From NCBI GenBank assembly GCA_035279405.1, contig DATEHU010000040.1, positions 86,597 through 150,596 on the forward strand: a DNA stretch of 64,000 bases, in the 5' to 3' direction. Source of the stretch: Gammaproteobacteria bacterium. Lineage in GTDB: Bacteria; Pseudomonadota; Gammaproteobacteria; Natronospirales; REEB76. Positions 15,553 through 22,678 of the stretch are shown piece after piece; the first letter of the stretch is position 1; every line of letters begins with the position of its first letter. The position numbers and the translations under genes are program-made. The notes beneath the pieces are model-generated. The model did not search any database, was not told the origin of the DNA, and saw only the letters and a list, made by a program, of their open reading frames with translations.

Positions 15553-16470
15553 CTAGTAAAATAAATCATCGCCCGTGACAATGAACTTGTTTATGTCGGT
15601 TTCCGACACTGTTATTAGGGCATCACTGAATTTCTTAAATTCATTATCAAGAGGTATTACTTTGACTATGTGATACGGCTCACAAGAAGCCGAAGCTTGC
15701 AAAATAACTTTGCCTACAAGACGCGAATTTTGGTTATTCGTAAGACTTTGCAGATATACGTTGATTTCTGCGACATGGTTCTTCAAAAGTCGAAGGTTCC
15801 TAATCAGGATATTCGCAGAACCATTTTTTTCAAATGGCCATAGTGCGCGACGTTCAACCGTAAGAATCGGCGTCAAGGCAAGGTTGTTCTGAATACAGAA
15901 ATACCGATATAGGGCGGCATTGTACGCGTCGCCATTATGCGCATAATCCTCCACGACAAGCGTTTCGCTTCCACCAATCTTCGAGAAATTAACAAACGGT
16001 CTCTGTAACAATCCTGCGCTGTCGCCATAAAACATGTCCAGCCACTTCGCGTAAATGGATGGCGGACTTACAGTGATTCTGGCTGTTTTTTTGTCGAATA
16101 AAATAAGGAAATAGTTGATTCCTCCGTAATACGACATGGTCTCAAAAACATACAAGGTCTCGTCATTTGGAGCTCTCAGTCGAAAAATTGGCCCATAAAA
16201 CGACGATGAAGGTTCGTCGCATTGCTCCAGGCTGCAGTTTTTCTTGTAGGCTGCATAAATAGCAGATACAAGTGCAACAATTTTTGTTTGCGCAACTTGC
16301 GGTATCGCTTCTGTCCCATCTTTTAATGAGGCGCCCGGCGTGATGTCATTGTTCTTAGGGATGATTGCTTTCAGTTCAGGAGATTCACCTTTGAATGTAA
16401 TTTCTGCGGATGCGACGTTACATGCGATCCAGGTAAATAAGGCAAGTCCAGTAATCAGGAGATATTTCAT
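15553..16470 (-). CDS. Secreted protein of unknown function, AT-rich orphan
   Basis: I do not recognise this 305-residue protein. It has a clear signal peptide (KYLLITGLALFTWIACNVASA, then EITF) and a mature part rich in Asn, Lys, Ser and Tyr. The possible disulfide Cys fall in NCSLEQCDE (two), RYFCIQN and SASCEPYH. Its base composition and codons (frequent AAA, AAT, ATA, TTA) are plainly more AT-rich than every neighbour, which suggests recent transfer. There is no mobility gene beside it. It is flanked by the DUF969 gene and, divergently, by glutaryl-CoA dehydrogenase. A purine-rich AAGGAG sits just upstream of its ATG. Confidence 0.8.
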   Translation of the reverse strand: MKYLLITGLALFTWIACNVASAEITFKGESPELKAIIPKNNDITPGASLKDGTEAIPQVAQTKIVALVSAIYAAYKKNCSLEQCDEPSSSFYGPIFRLRAPNDETLYVFETMSYYGGINYFLILFDKKTARITVSPPSIYAKWLDMFYGDSAGLLQRPFVNFSKIGGSETLVVEDYAHNGDAYNAALYRYFCIQNNLALTPILTVERRALWPFEKNGSANILIRNLRLLKNHVAEINVYLQSLTNNQNSRLVGKVILQASASCEPYHIVKVIPLDNEFKKFSDALITVSETDINKFIVTGDDLFY

Positions 16471-16546
16471 GAGGGCTCCTTCTTAGAGCACTGAACTCCC
16501 AAAGCGATTGCGATATTATAGGCGCCGTTTTTTAACGGAGACCGTT

Positions 16547-17710
16547 TTGAAATCCCTGAATCCCCTAGACCTCTACGACATCCACGGCCAGCTGAGCGAA
16601 GAGGAGCGCCTGGCGCAGGCGAGCGTTGCGCGTTTCGTGGACGAGAAAGTGCTGCCCATCATCGGCAAGGCCTTTGAAGACGCACGTTTCCCAAAAGAGC
16701 TGGTTCCCGAGATCGCCGCGCTGGGACTGCTCGGCAGTTCCATCCGCGGCTACGATTGCGCGGGCTTGAACGGCGTGGCCTACGGTTTGATCTGTCAGGA
16801 ACTGGAGCGCGGCGACTCGGGCCTGCGCAGTTTCGTGTCGGTGCAATCCTCGCTCGTGATGTATCCGATATTTAGCTACGGCTCCGAGGAACAGAAACAG
16901 CGCTGGCTGCCGGCGATGGCACGCGGAGAGAAGATCGGCTGTTTCGGTCTGACCGAACCGCACGGCGGTTCCGATCCCGCCAACATGAAAACCCACGCGA
17001 AGAAGCAGAGCGGCGACTGGGTGCTGAACGGCGCCAAGATGTGGATCACGAACGGCACGATCGCCGACGTGGCGCTGGTGTGGGCGCAGACCGACGATGG
17101 CATCCGCGGTTTCCTGGTCGAGAAGGGCATGAAAGGCTTTGACGCGCCGGAAGTGCACCACAAGATGTCGCTACGCGCTTCGGTCACATCGGCGCTGTAT
17201 TTCGACAACGTGCATGTGCCTGAAACCAACGTATTGCCGAATGTGAAAGGCCTGAAGGGTCCGCTGTCCTGTCTCACGCAGGCGCGTTACGGCATCGCCT
17301 GGGGCGCCATCGGTGCGGCGCAGGCTTGCCTGAAGGAAGTGCTGGAATACACCCAGACTCGTGAATTATTTGGCCGACCGCTAAACCACAACCAATTGGC
17401 ACAGGTGCGCATGGCGGAGATGGCGCGCAAGATTACCGGCGCGCAATTGCTGGCGCTGCAGCTTGGGCGGCTCAAAGACTCCGGCAAGTTGCATCCCAGC
17501 CAGGTGTCGCTCGCCAAATGGAACAACGTGCGCATGGCGCTCGACATCGCCCGCGACGCGCGCGACCTTTTGGGCGGCGCCGGCATCACTACCGAATTCT
17601 GCCCCATCCGCCACGCGCTCAATTTGGAATCCGTCATTACCTACGAGGGCACCGAGAGCGTGCATCAGTTGGTGATTGGCAAGGAACTGACCGGCGTTAA
17701 TGCGTTCTGA
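16547..17710 (+). CDS. gcdH: Glutaryl-CoA dehydrogenase
   Basis: An FAD-dependent acyl-CoA dehydrogenase family member that oxidises and decarboxylates glutaryl-CoA to crotonyl-CoA in lysine/tryptophan degradation. Signature segments include CFGLTEPHGGSDPANMKT and WITNGTIAD in the FAD/substrate region. The C-terminal ITYEGTESVHQLVIGKELTG contains the catalytic-base Glu of the YEGT motif, as in known glutaryl-CoA dehydrogenases. The frame is open from 16508; I prefer TTG 16547 (387 residues) because GGAG lies 6 bases before it. A TATTAT at 16514-16519 may be a -10 box. General acyl-CoA dehydrogenase activity is the alternative. Confidence 0.9.
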   Translation: MKSLNPLDLYDIHGQLSEEERLAQASVARFVDEKVLPIIGKAFEDARFPKELVPEIAALGLLGSSIRGYDCAGLNGVAYGLICQELERGDSGLRSFVSVQSSLVMYPIFSYGSEEQKQRWLPAMARGEKIGCFGLTEPHGGSDPANMKTHAKKQSGDWVLNGAKMWITNGTIADVALVWAQTDDGIRGFLVEKGMKGFDAPEVHHKMSLRASVTSALYFDNVHVPETNVLPNVKGLKGPLSCLTQARYGIAWGAIGAAQACLKEVLEYTQTRELFGRPLNHNQLAQVRMAEMARKITGAQLLALQLGRLKDSGKLHPSQVSLAKWNNVRMALDIARDARDLLGGAGITTEFCPIRHALNLESVITYEGTESVHQLVIGKELTGVNAF

Positions 17711-17719
17711 AGAAGTGAA

Positions 17720-17789
17720 GGGTGAGGAGTGAGGTGTGAGGAGTTGGAAGAGCCGCGATTTTATTTTTCTTGCTCCTCACTCCTCACCC
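17720..17789. repeat. 15-bp perfect inverted repeat after gcdH
   Basis: GGGTGAGGAGTGAGG (17720-17734) pairs perfectly with CCTCACTCCTCACCC (17775-17789) across a 40-base loop. The purine-rich arm is itself a run of GTGAGGA units, a type of dispersed repeat common in related genomes. It sits between the gcdH stop and the GST gene and could fold as a transcript-end structure, but no T-run follows. Confidence 0.6.
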
Positions 17790-17830
17790 GCGCAGCCGTC
17801 AACAAGCAAAGCCACTTGTAATTCCGGCCT

Positions 17831-18505
17831 ATGACTGAGAAGCAATCCACCACCGGTTCCGCCCGCGCCGCCATGCCCTACACCGTTTATGGAATGTGGA
17901 GTTCCGGGAACTGCTACAAGGTGCGCCTGACACTGGAGCAGCTGCAGTTGCCTTATGCCTGGGTGGAAATAGACAGCACTCGCGGTGAAACGCGGACCGC
18001 GGAATTTGTCGCGAAAAACCCCAACGGCAAAGTTCCGTTGCTGGAATTGCCGGACGGCAAGTTTTTATCCGAATCCAATGCCATCATGATTTTTCTCGCG
18101 GAAGGCAGCCGGCTCTGGCCCGCCGACCGTTGGCAACGCGCACAGGCGTTGCAGTGGATGTTCTTCGAGCAATACAGCCACGAGCCGTATATCGCGGTGG
18201 CGCGTTTCATCATGAAGTATCTGCCTGCGGATCATTCGCGGCGGCGGGATCTGCCGCAGTTGCACGCGCGCGGATACCAGGCCCTGGACGTCATGCAGCA
18301 GCATTTGCAGCAGCAGAAGTTTTTCTCCGGTGCGGATTATGGGGTTGCGGACATCAGCCTGTTTGCCTATACACACTGCGCCGCAGACGGCGGGTTTGAG
18401 CTGTCTGCTTACCCGGCGGTACGCAACTGGTTTGAACGCGTGCAGGCCCAGCCCGGTTTTGTCAGCCTGGCGTCGCAGGCTGTCCGGTTCCAGGTTCGGA
18501 CATGA
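17831..18505 (+). CDS. Glutathione S-transferase family protein
   Basis: A 224-residue cytosolic GST. The N-terminal thioredoxin-like domain holds the active-site region WSSGNCYKVRLTLEQL, where a Ser or Cys could activate glutathione. It also has NPNGKVPLLEL with the cis-Pro and the glutathione-binding SESNAI. The all-helical C-terminal domain follows, with the ADYGVADISLFAYTH segment (N-capping box) near 178-193. The ATG at 17831 gives 224 residues; an internal ATG at residue 15 (17873, MPYTVYGM) is an equally plausible start and matches typical GST N-termini. The stop overlaps the next gene by 4 bases, so the two are translationally coupled. Confidence 0.88.
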   Translation: MTEKQSTTGSARAAMPYTVYGMWSSGNCYKVRLTLEQLQLPYAWVEIDSTRGETRTAEFVAKNPNGKVPLLELPDGKFLSESNAIMIFLAEGSRLWPADRWQRAQALQWMFFEQYSHEPYIAVARFIMKYLPADHSRRRDLPQLHARGYQALDVMQQHLQQQKFFSGADYGVADISLFAYTHCAADGGFELSAYPAVRNWFERVQAQPGFVSLASQAVRFQVRT

Positions 18506-20775
18506 GCCAACAGTCGGGCAGCAGTGGATTCGCCCGCGCCGCTACGCGCAGCATCAACCGCGCGGAAATCGTGGATCAGAATTTCATTCACTTTGTGCAG
18601 GGATGGACTGCAACACCCACGCGCAAGCCGTCAGATCGCGATGCCATGCGTGCGGGCGTCGCGCTCACAGTCAGGGATTTCAGGGAACTGTTCGAATCGC
18701 AGATGCTGTCGCGGCATCAGGACCTCGAAGCCCGCGCCATGCGCGCGCGCAACGAAGGCTTCTACACCATCGGCAGTTCCGGCCACGAGGGCAATGCTGC
18801 CGTGGGCCGCGTTACGCGCCACACCGACATCGCGTTCCTGCATTACCGCAGCGGCGCGTTCATGCAGGAGCGCGCGCGTAAACTCGGCATAGATATGGTG
18901 TACGACACCGCCCTGTCGCTGGCCGCGTCCAGCGAGGACCCGATTTCCGGTGGACGTCACAAGGTTTGGGGCTCGGTGCCCTTGTGGGTGCCGCCGCAGA
19001 CTTCGACGATTGCCAGCCATTTGCCGAAAGCGGTCGGTACGGCGGTCGCCATAGGCCAGGCGCAACGCATCGGTGCGAAGCTGCCGATTCCCGAAGACAG
19101 CATCGTGGTGTGCAGTTTCGGTGACGCCAGCGCGAACCATTCGACTGCCGTAGGCGCGATCAACGCCGCGCAATGGACTGCGTTCCAGAAACTGCCCTGT
19201 CCGATCCTTTTCATGTGCGAAGACAACGCCATCGGCATCTCGGTGAAGACGCCCGCCGGCTGGATCGAAGCCAATTACAGTGACCGTGCGGGACTCGAAT
19301 ACATCGCCGCCGATGGCACCGACGTGGTGGACGCGTACGCGAAAACCCTGGAAGCCGTGGAGTATTGCCGCGCGCACCGCCACCCGGTGTTCCTGCACTT
19401 GAAACTCGTGCGTCTCCTGGGCCACGCCGGCACCGACGCGGAAACGGAATACAAGAGCGCGGACGAACTGGAATCCACGGAAGCGCGTGATCCGCTCCTG
19501 GTATCGGCGCGCATCGCGCTGGAATCGGGCGCGTATTCGCCGCCCGAATTGCTGGCGGCTTACGAAGTGGCACGCACCCGCGTGCACGAGGCTGCGCTCA
19601 AGGCCGCAAAACGACCGAAGCTGACCACCGCCGAAGAAGTCATGGCGCCATTGGCGCCGTATCACCCGGACGAGGTGAATGCGGAAGCCGTGCGCCCGGC
19701 TTCGGGAGCAGCACGTCTCGCCGCATTCGGCGGTGAAGATATGCTGCCGGAGAAACAGCCGCCGCGGCATCTGTCCATCCAGTTGAACCGCGCGCTCTTC
19801 GATCTCATGGCGAAGTATCCCGGGATGACCGTGTTCGGCGAGGACGTGGCGCAGAAAGGCGGCGTCTATACCGTGACCTCGGGCCTGTACAAGACCTTCA
19901 AGGGCCAGCGCGTGTTCAACACATTGCTGGACGAGCAGACCATACTCGGCATGGCCCAGGGCGCGGCTTACATGGGCCTGCTGCCGTTTCCCGAAATCCA
20001 GTACCTCGCCTATTTCCACAATGCCTGCGACCAGATCCGTGGCGAGGCCGCCTCGCTGCAATTCTTTTCCAACGCGCAGTATTCAAACGGCATGGTAGTG
20101 CGCATCGCGGCGCTCGGCTACCAGAAAGGCTTCGGCGGCCATTTCCACAACGACAACAGCTTCACCGCGCTGCGCGACATTCCCGGCGTGGTGATCGCCT
20201 GCGCCTCGCGCGGTGACGACGCGGCCATGATGCTGCGCACCTGCGCGGCGCTCGCGAAAGTGGACGGCCGCGTGGTGCTGTGGCTCGAACCCATCGCGCT
20301 ATACATGGCCAAGGATTTGTACGCACCCAAGGACAACCAGTGGCTCTGCGACTACCCCACGCCGGATCGCGCCATTCCTCTGGGCGACGCGCGGGTCTAT
20401 AACCCGAATGCGAAGGATTTGTTGATCGTCACCTTCGGCAATGGCGTACCCATGTCGCTGCGCGTGGCAATGAAGCTCAAAGCAAAAACCGGCAAACAGA
20501 CCCGCATTCTGGATTTGCGCTGGCTCAAGCCGCTCAACGTGGATTTGATTGCCAAGCACGCCAAAGAAGTCGGCAAGATGCTGGTGGTGGATGAAGGGCG
20601 CGAGACCGGTGGCATCTCGGAAGAAATTTTCACTGCCATCGAAGAACACACCAGCCGTGGTATTCGCAAAAAGCGCGTCGTCGGAAGGGATTCCTATATT
20701 CCGCTGGCCGCCGCCGCGAATCTGGTGCTGGTGAGCGAGGACGAGATTTTCTCAACGGCTAATGCGCTTGTTTAA
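18502..20775 (+). CDS. Fused alpha/beta E1 component of a 2-oxoacid (branched-chain type) dehydrogenase
   Basis: A 757-residue thiamine-diphosphate enzyme that joins both E1 subunits in one chain. The alpha part (about 1-400) has the phosphorylation-loop-like YRSGAFMQ region and the ThDP/Mg2+ motif from G207-D208 (FGDAS) to N242 (CEDN). The beta part (about 425-757) has LNRALFDLMAKYPGMTVFGEDV, GGVYTVTSGL, FNTLLDEQTILGMAQGAA and the DEGRETGGISEEI transketolase C-terminal region. The alpha segment resembles 2-oxoisovalerate dehydrogenase. E1 decarboxylates a 2-oxoacid and passes the acyl group to E2 lipoate. No E2 or E3 gene lies nearby, so partners are encoded elsewhere. Confidence 0.85.
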   Translation: MSQQSGSSGFARAATRSINRAEIVDQNFIHFVQGWTATPTRKPSDRDAMRAGVALTVRDFRELFESQMLSRHQDLEARAMRARNEGFYTIGSSGHEGNAAVGRVTRHTDIAFLHYRSGAFMQERARKLGIDMVYDTALSLAASSEDPISGGRHKVWGSVPLWVPPQTSTIASHLPKAVGTAVAIGQAQRIGAKLPIPEDSIVVCSFGDASANHSTAVGAINAAQWTAFQKLPCPILFMCEDNAIGISVKTPAGWIEANYSDRAGLEYIAADGTDVVDAYAKTLEAVEYCRAHRHPVFLHLKLVRLLGHAGTDAETEYKSADELESTEARDPLLVSARIALESGAYSPPELLAAYEVARTRVHEAALKAAKRPKLTTAEEVMAPLAPYHPDEVNAEAVRPASGAARLAAFGGEDMLPEKQPPRHLSIQLNRALFDLMAKYPGMTVFGEDVAQKGGVYTVTSGLYKTFKGQRVFNTLLDEQTILGMAQGAAYMGLLPFPEIQYLAYFHNACDQIRGEAASLQFFSNAQYSNGMVVRIAALGYQKGFGGHFHNDNSFTALRDIPGVVIACASRGDDAAMMLRTCAALAKVDGRVVLWLEPIALYMAKDLYAPKDNQWLCDYPTPDRAIPLGDARVYNPNAKDLLIVTFGNGVPMSLRVAMKLKAKTGKQTRILDLRWLKPLNVDLIAKHAKEVGKMLVVDEGRETGGISEEIFTAIEEHTSRGIRKKRVVGRDSYIPLAAAANLVLVSEDEIFSTANALV

Positions 20776-21026
20776 GTGGACCCAGGTGATCGCCGCCTTG
20801 ACTGCGATGTTTTGCTTGGGCCAGACGCCGGGGCCGATTTTTGCGGCTGGATTTCCGATGTGGGCGGACTGCGCCCCGCATACTGGTCGCCATTGGCTTG
20901 CTGTTGCTGTGCATTGTGTCCGCATTGTTGCAACGGCCAACACAGGTAGGAGCGCTTTCAAGGCACGATTAAAACTGTGTTATGCAGCACGCAGTTGGCT
21001 CGCCCCGGGATCAAGATTAGCGCGTT
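20776..21026. other. Intergenic region with coding-like remnants, no intact gene
   Basis: No convincing gene is seen. One short stretch translates to a hydrophobic segment (LVAIGLLLLCIVSALLQRP, around 20885-20940), and another frame gives LGQTPGPIF. This suggests a decayed small membrane-protein gene. At about 20946 a GTAGGAGCG sequence resembles a degenerate half of the dispersed repeat at 13355. The region separates convergent genes. Confidence 0.35.
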
Positions 21027-21563
21027 CTACGCGGCCGGATTGCGTGCGAGAGTGAAATACAGCACTTCGATTTCAGGGTACCGTTCCGCCAGTTCGTGGG
21101 CATTGCGGATGCCGTGGCGGCGCATGCCGAGTTTTTCGGCCACGCGGATCGAGGCCCCGTTGGGCGGGTCCACGAGGGCCACGACCTGCGGCAGTTGCAT
21201 GATGTTGAAAGCGTGTGCGACGAATCCCCGCGCCATTTCCGTGGCCAGCCCCCGGTTCCAGTAGTCCTTCCAGATCCACCAGCCGATCTCGAAGAGGCCG
21301 GCATTTTCCAGCGGCTGGATGCCGCCCACGCCGCTGATCGCGCCGGACTGCTTCAGCACCGCGGCGCCCATGCAGCAGCTGTGCTGGGCGAGATTCCGCG
21401 CCTGGCGTGCGAGCCAAGCGTCAATGCGGGCCGTATCCCAACCGCGGCCGCCGTTGATGTAGCGCATCATTTCGGCGTCGGCGGCGAAACGCTCGAACGC
21501 CGGCCGGTCCGCCACCTCCCAGGGGCGGACCAGCAGCCGCTCGGTTTCGATGCGGAAAGCCAT
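21027..21563 (-). CDS. GNAT-family N-acetyltransferase (RimJ/RimL type)
   Basis: A 178-residue cytosolic acetyltransferase beginning FRIETERLLVRPWEVADRPA, the standard opening of RimJ/RimL-like GNATs. The middle FEIGWWIWKDYWNRGLATEM contains the acetyl-CoA binding RGLATE loop (Q/RxxGxG/A type), followed by VALVDPPNGASIRVAEKLGM. It would acetylate a protein N-terminus, an amino group on a small molecule or an antibiotic; the target is not predictable. Its ATG directly abuts the stop codon of the upstream methyltransferase gene, so it is the last gene of a three-gene minus-strand operon. Confidence 0.9.
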   Translation of the reverse strand: MAFRIETERLLVRPWEVADRPAFERFAADAEMMRYINGGRGWDTARIDAWLARQARNLAQHSCCMGAAVLKQSGAISGVGGIQPLENAGLFEIGWWIWKDYWNRGLATEMARGFVAHAFNIMQLPQVVALVDPPNGASIRVAEKLGMRRHGIRNAHELAERYPEIEVLYFTLARNPAA

Positions 21564-22049
21564 TTAAAGCCAGCGGCGCACGCGCTGCTTGTAGCCGAGA
21601 TATTCCTGGCCGAATTTCCGTTCGAGATATTTCTCCTCCTTGCGGATTACCAGTCGGTCAATCAGCACCAGCGCCACCGGCACGGACAAGAGCGGCCAGA
21701 GCGCGTTGCCGGCGAGGCTCGCGCCCACGCTGATGAGCGTCATCCCCAGGTACATGGGATTGCGCGTCAGGCGATAAGGTCCGGCCGCGGTCAGCACCTT
21801 GGTGGGCACGTGCGGTATGGGGCTGGTGCCGGCACGCCGGAACGTGAACAGCGCCCAAGCCATGAGCAACAGTCCGGCGAGAATCCAGATGCCGCCCAGC
21901 GCGTACTCGATCAACCGATGGCCGGGCCTGCCGATATGGATCGCATAGAAATATTGAATAACGAAGCCCATGATCAGGCCGATGAGGTAATAGAGCGGCG
22001 GCGGGAAACGTACGCCGGAGGTGTCTTGATGAACGGGGGTTTCGGACAT
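21564..22049 (-). CDS. Isoprenylcysteine carboxyl methyltransferase (ICMT)/PEMT-like membrane protein
   Basis: A 161-residue integral membrane protein with four hydrophobic segments (about 18-38, 48-70, 96-116, 117-132). It has the ICMT-family signature GPYRLTRNPMYLGM (90-103) and C-terminal RKEEKYLERKFGQEYLGYKQRVRRW (136-160). These motifs form the SAM-binding site in prokaryotic ICMT-like enzymes. Bacterial members may methylate phospholipids or small substrates, since prenylated proteins are absent. The ATG at 22049 was chosen because the longer frame upstream overlaps the preceding gene. The next gene starts immediately after its stop. Confidence 0.88.
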   Translation of the reverse strand: MSETPVHQDTSGVRFPPPLYYLIGLIMGFVIQYFYAIHIGRPGHRLIEYALGGIWILAGLLLMAWALFTFRRAGTSPIPHVPTKVLTAAGPYRLTRNPMYLGMTLISVGASLAGNALWPLLSVPVALVLIDRLVIRKEEKYLERKFGQEYLGYKQRVRRWL

Positions 22050-22084
22050 GCAGCGTCTCCCTGCGTTGCGATGCAGCGCCGCGA

Positions 22085-22492
22085 TTAACCCAGAAACAGG
22101 TGCGCCGCGACGGCACAGATCAACAGCTTGACCAGCCAACCGATGAGGTTGGACAAAGTGTTGAGCGGGTGGATTTTGATGAACAGTGCGTTGGTGACCA
22201 GCAACGGCAGCGGTGCCAGCAGCCAGATGCCGAACGCCAGGCCGAGTGCGTGCCCCCAGCTCAGGGCATCGAGCCGCACGGCAAGGTAAATGAATATCAC
22301 GCAGGTGAGCACGCCCAGCAGTACGGACCAGGTGATGGCCAGGCTCTCGCCTTTGCCGCTGCCGGTGTTGCGCCAGATTTCGGGATAAGTCTTGTATTTC
22401 TCGTGGAACAACACGCCGCCGAAGAACCAGTCCGTGAGTGACGTGACGACGATTGCCACGACCACGGCCACGATGAACCATTCGGTGCTCAT
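22085..22492 (-). CDS. Small four-helix inner-membrane protein
   Basis: I cannot name the family with confidence; it resembles DUF1761-type membrane proteins. The 135-residue protein has four hydrophobic stretches (about 5-20, 53-72, 83-104, 114-133) separated by short loops. A conserved-looking SLTDWFFGGVLFHEKY segment follows the first helix. The ATG at 22492 has GGAG about 10 bases upstream. It is the first gene of the minus-strand group with the ICMT-like and GNAT genes, 35 bp before the methyltransferase start. Confidence 0.7.
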   Translation of the reverse strand: MSTEWFIVAVVVAIVVTSLTDWFFGGVLFHEKYKTYPEIWRNTGSGKGESLAITWSVLLGVLTCVIFIYLAVRLDALSWGHALGLAFGIWLLAPLPLLVTNALFIKIHPLNTLSNLIGWLVKLLICAVAAHLFLG

Positions 22493-22678
22493 GCGGACAT
22501 CTCTCCAAGGCCTGTCAATGCCGGCGGTTGGAGGTGTTTGCCGCGCCGCCAAGCGGCCCAATCTATACCACACCGCAGCGTTCGGCGCCTGCGCCGCGGC
22601 GCAGGCCGCACGGGGTAAAGTCCGCAGCCGCACCCATGTGTGTTCACGTCCGGCGGCGGCAGCGGCCGTCCCGCGGCG

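Noticed and set aside
20762..21055. 97-codon plus-strand ORF after the E1 gene
   Set aside because: It starts inside the E1 gene, lacks a ribosome-binding site and reads through a degenerate repeat; at most it contains a remnant.
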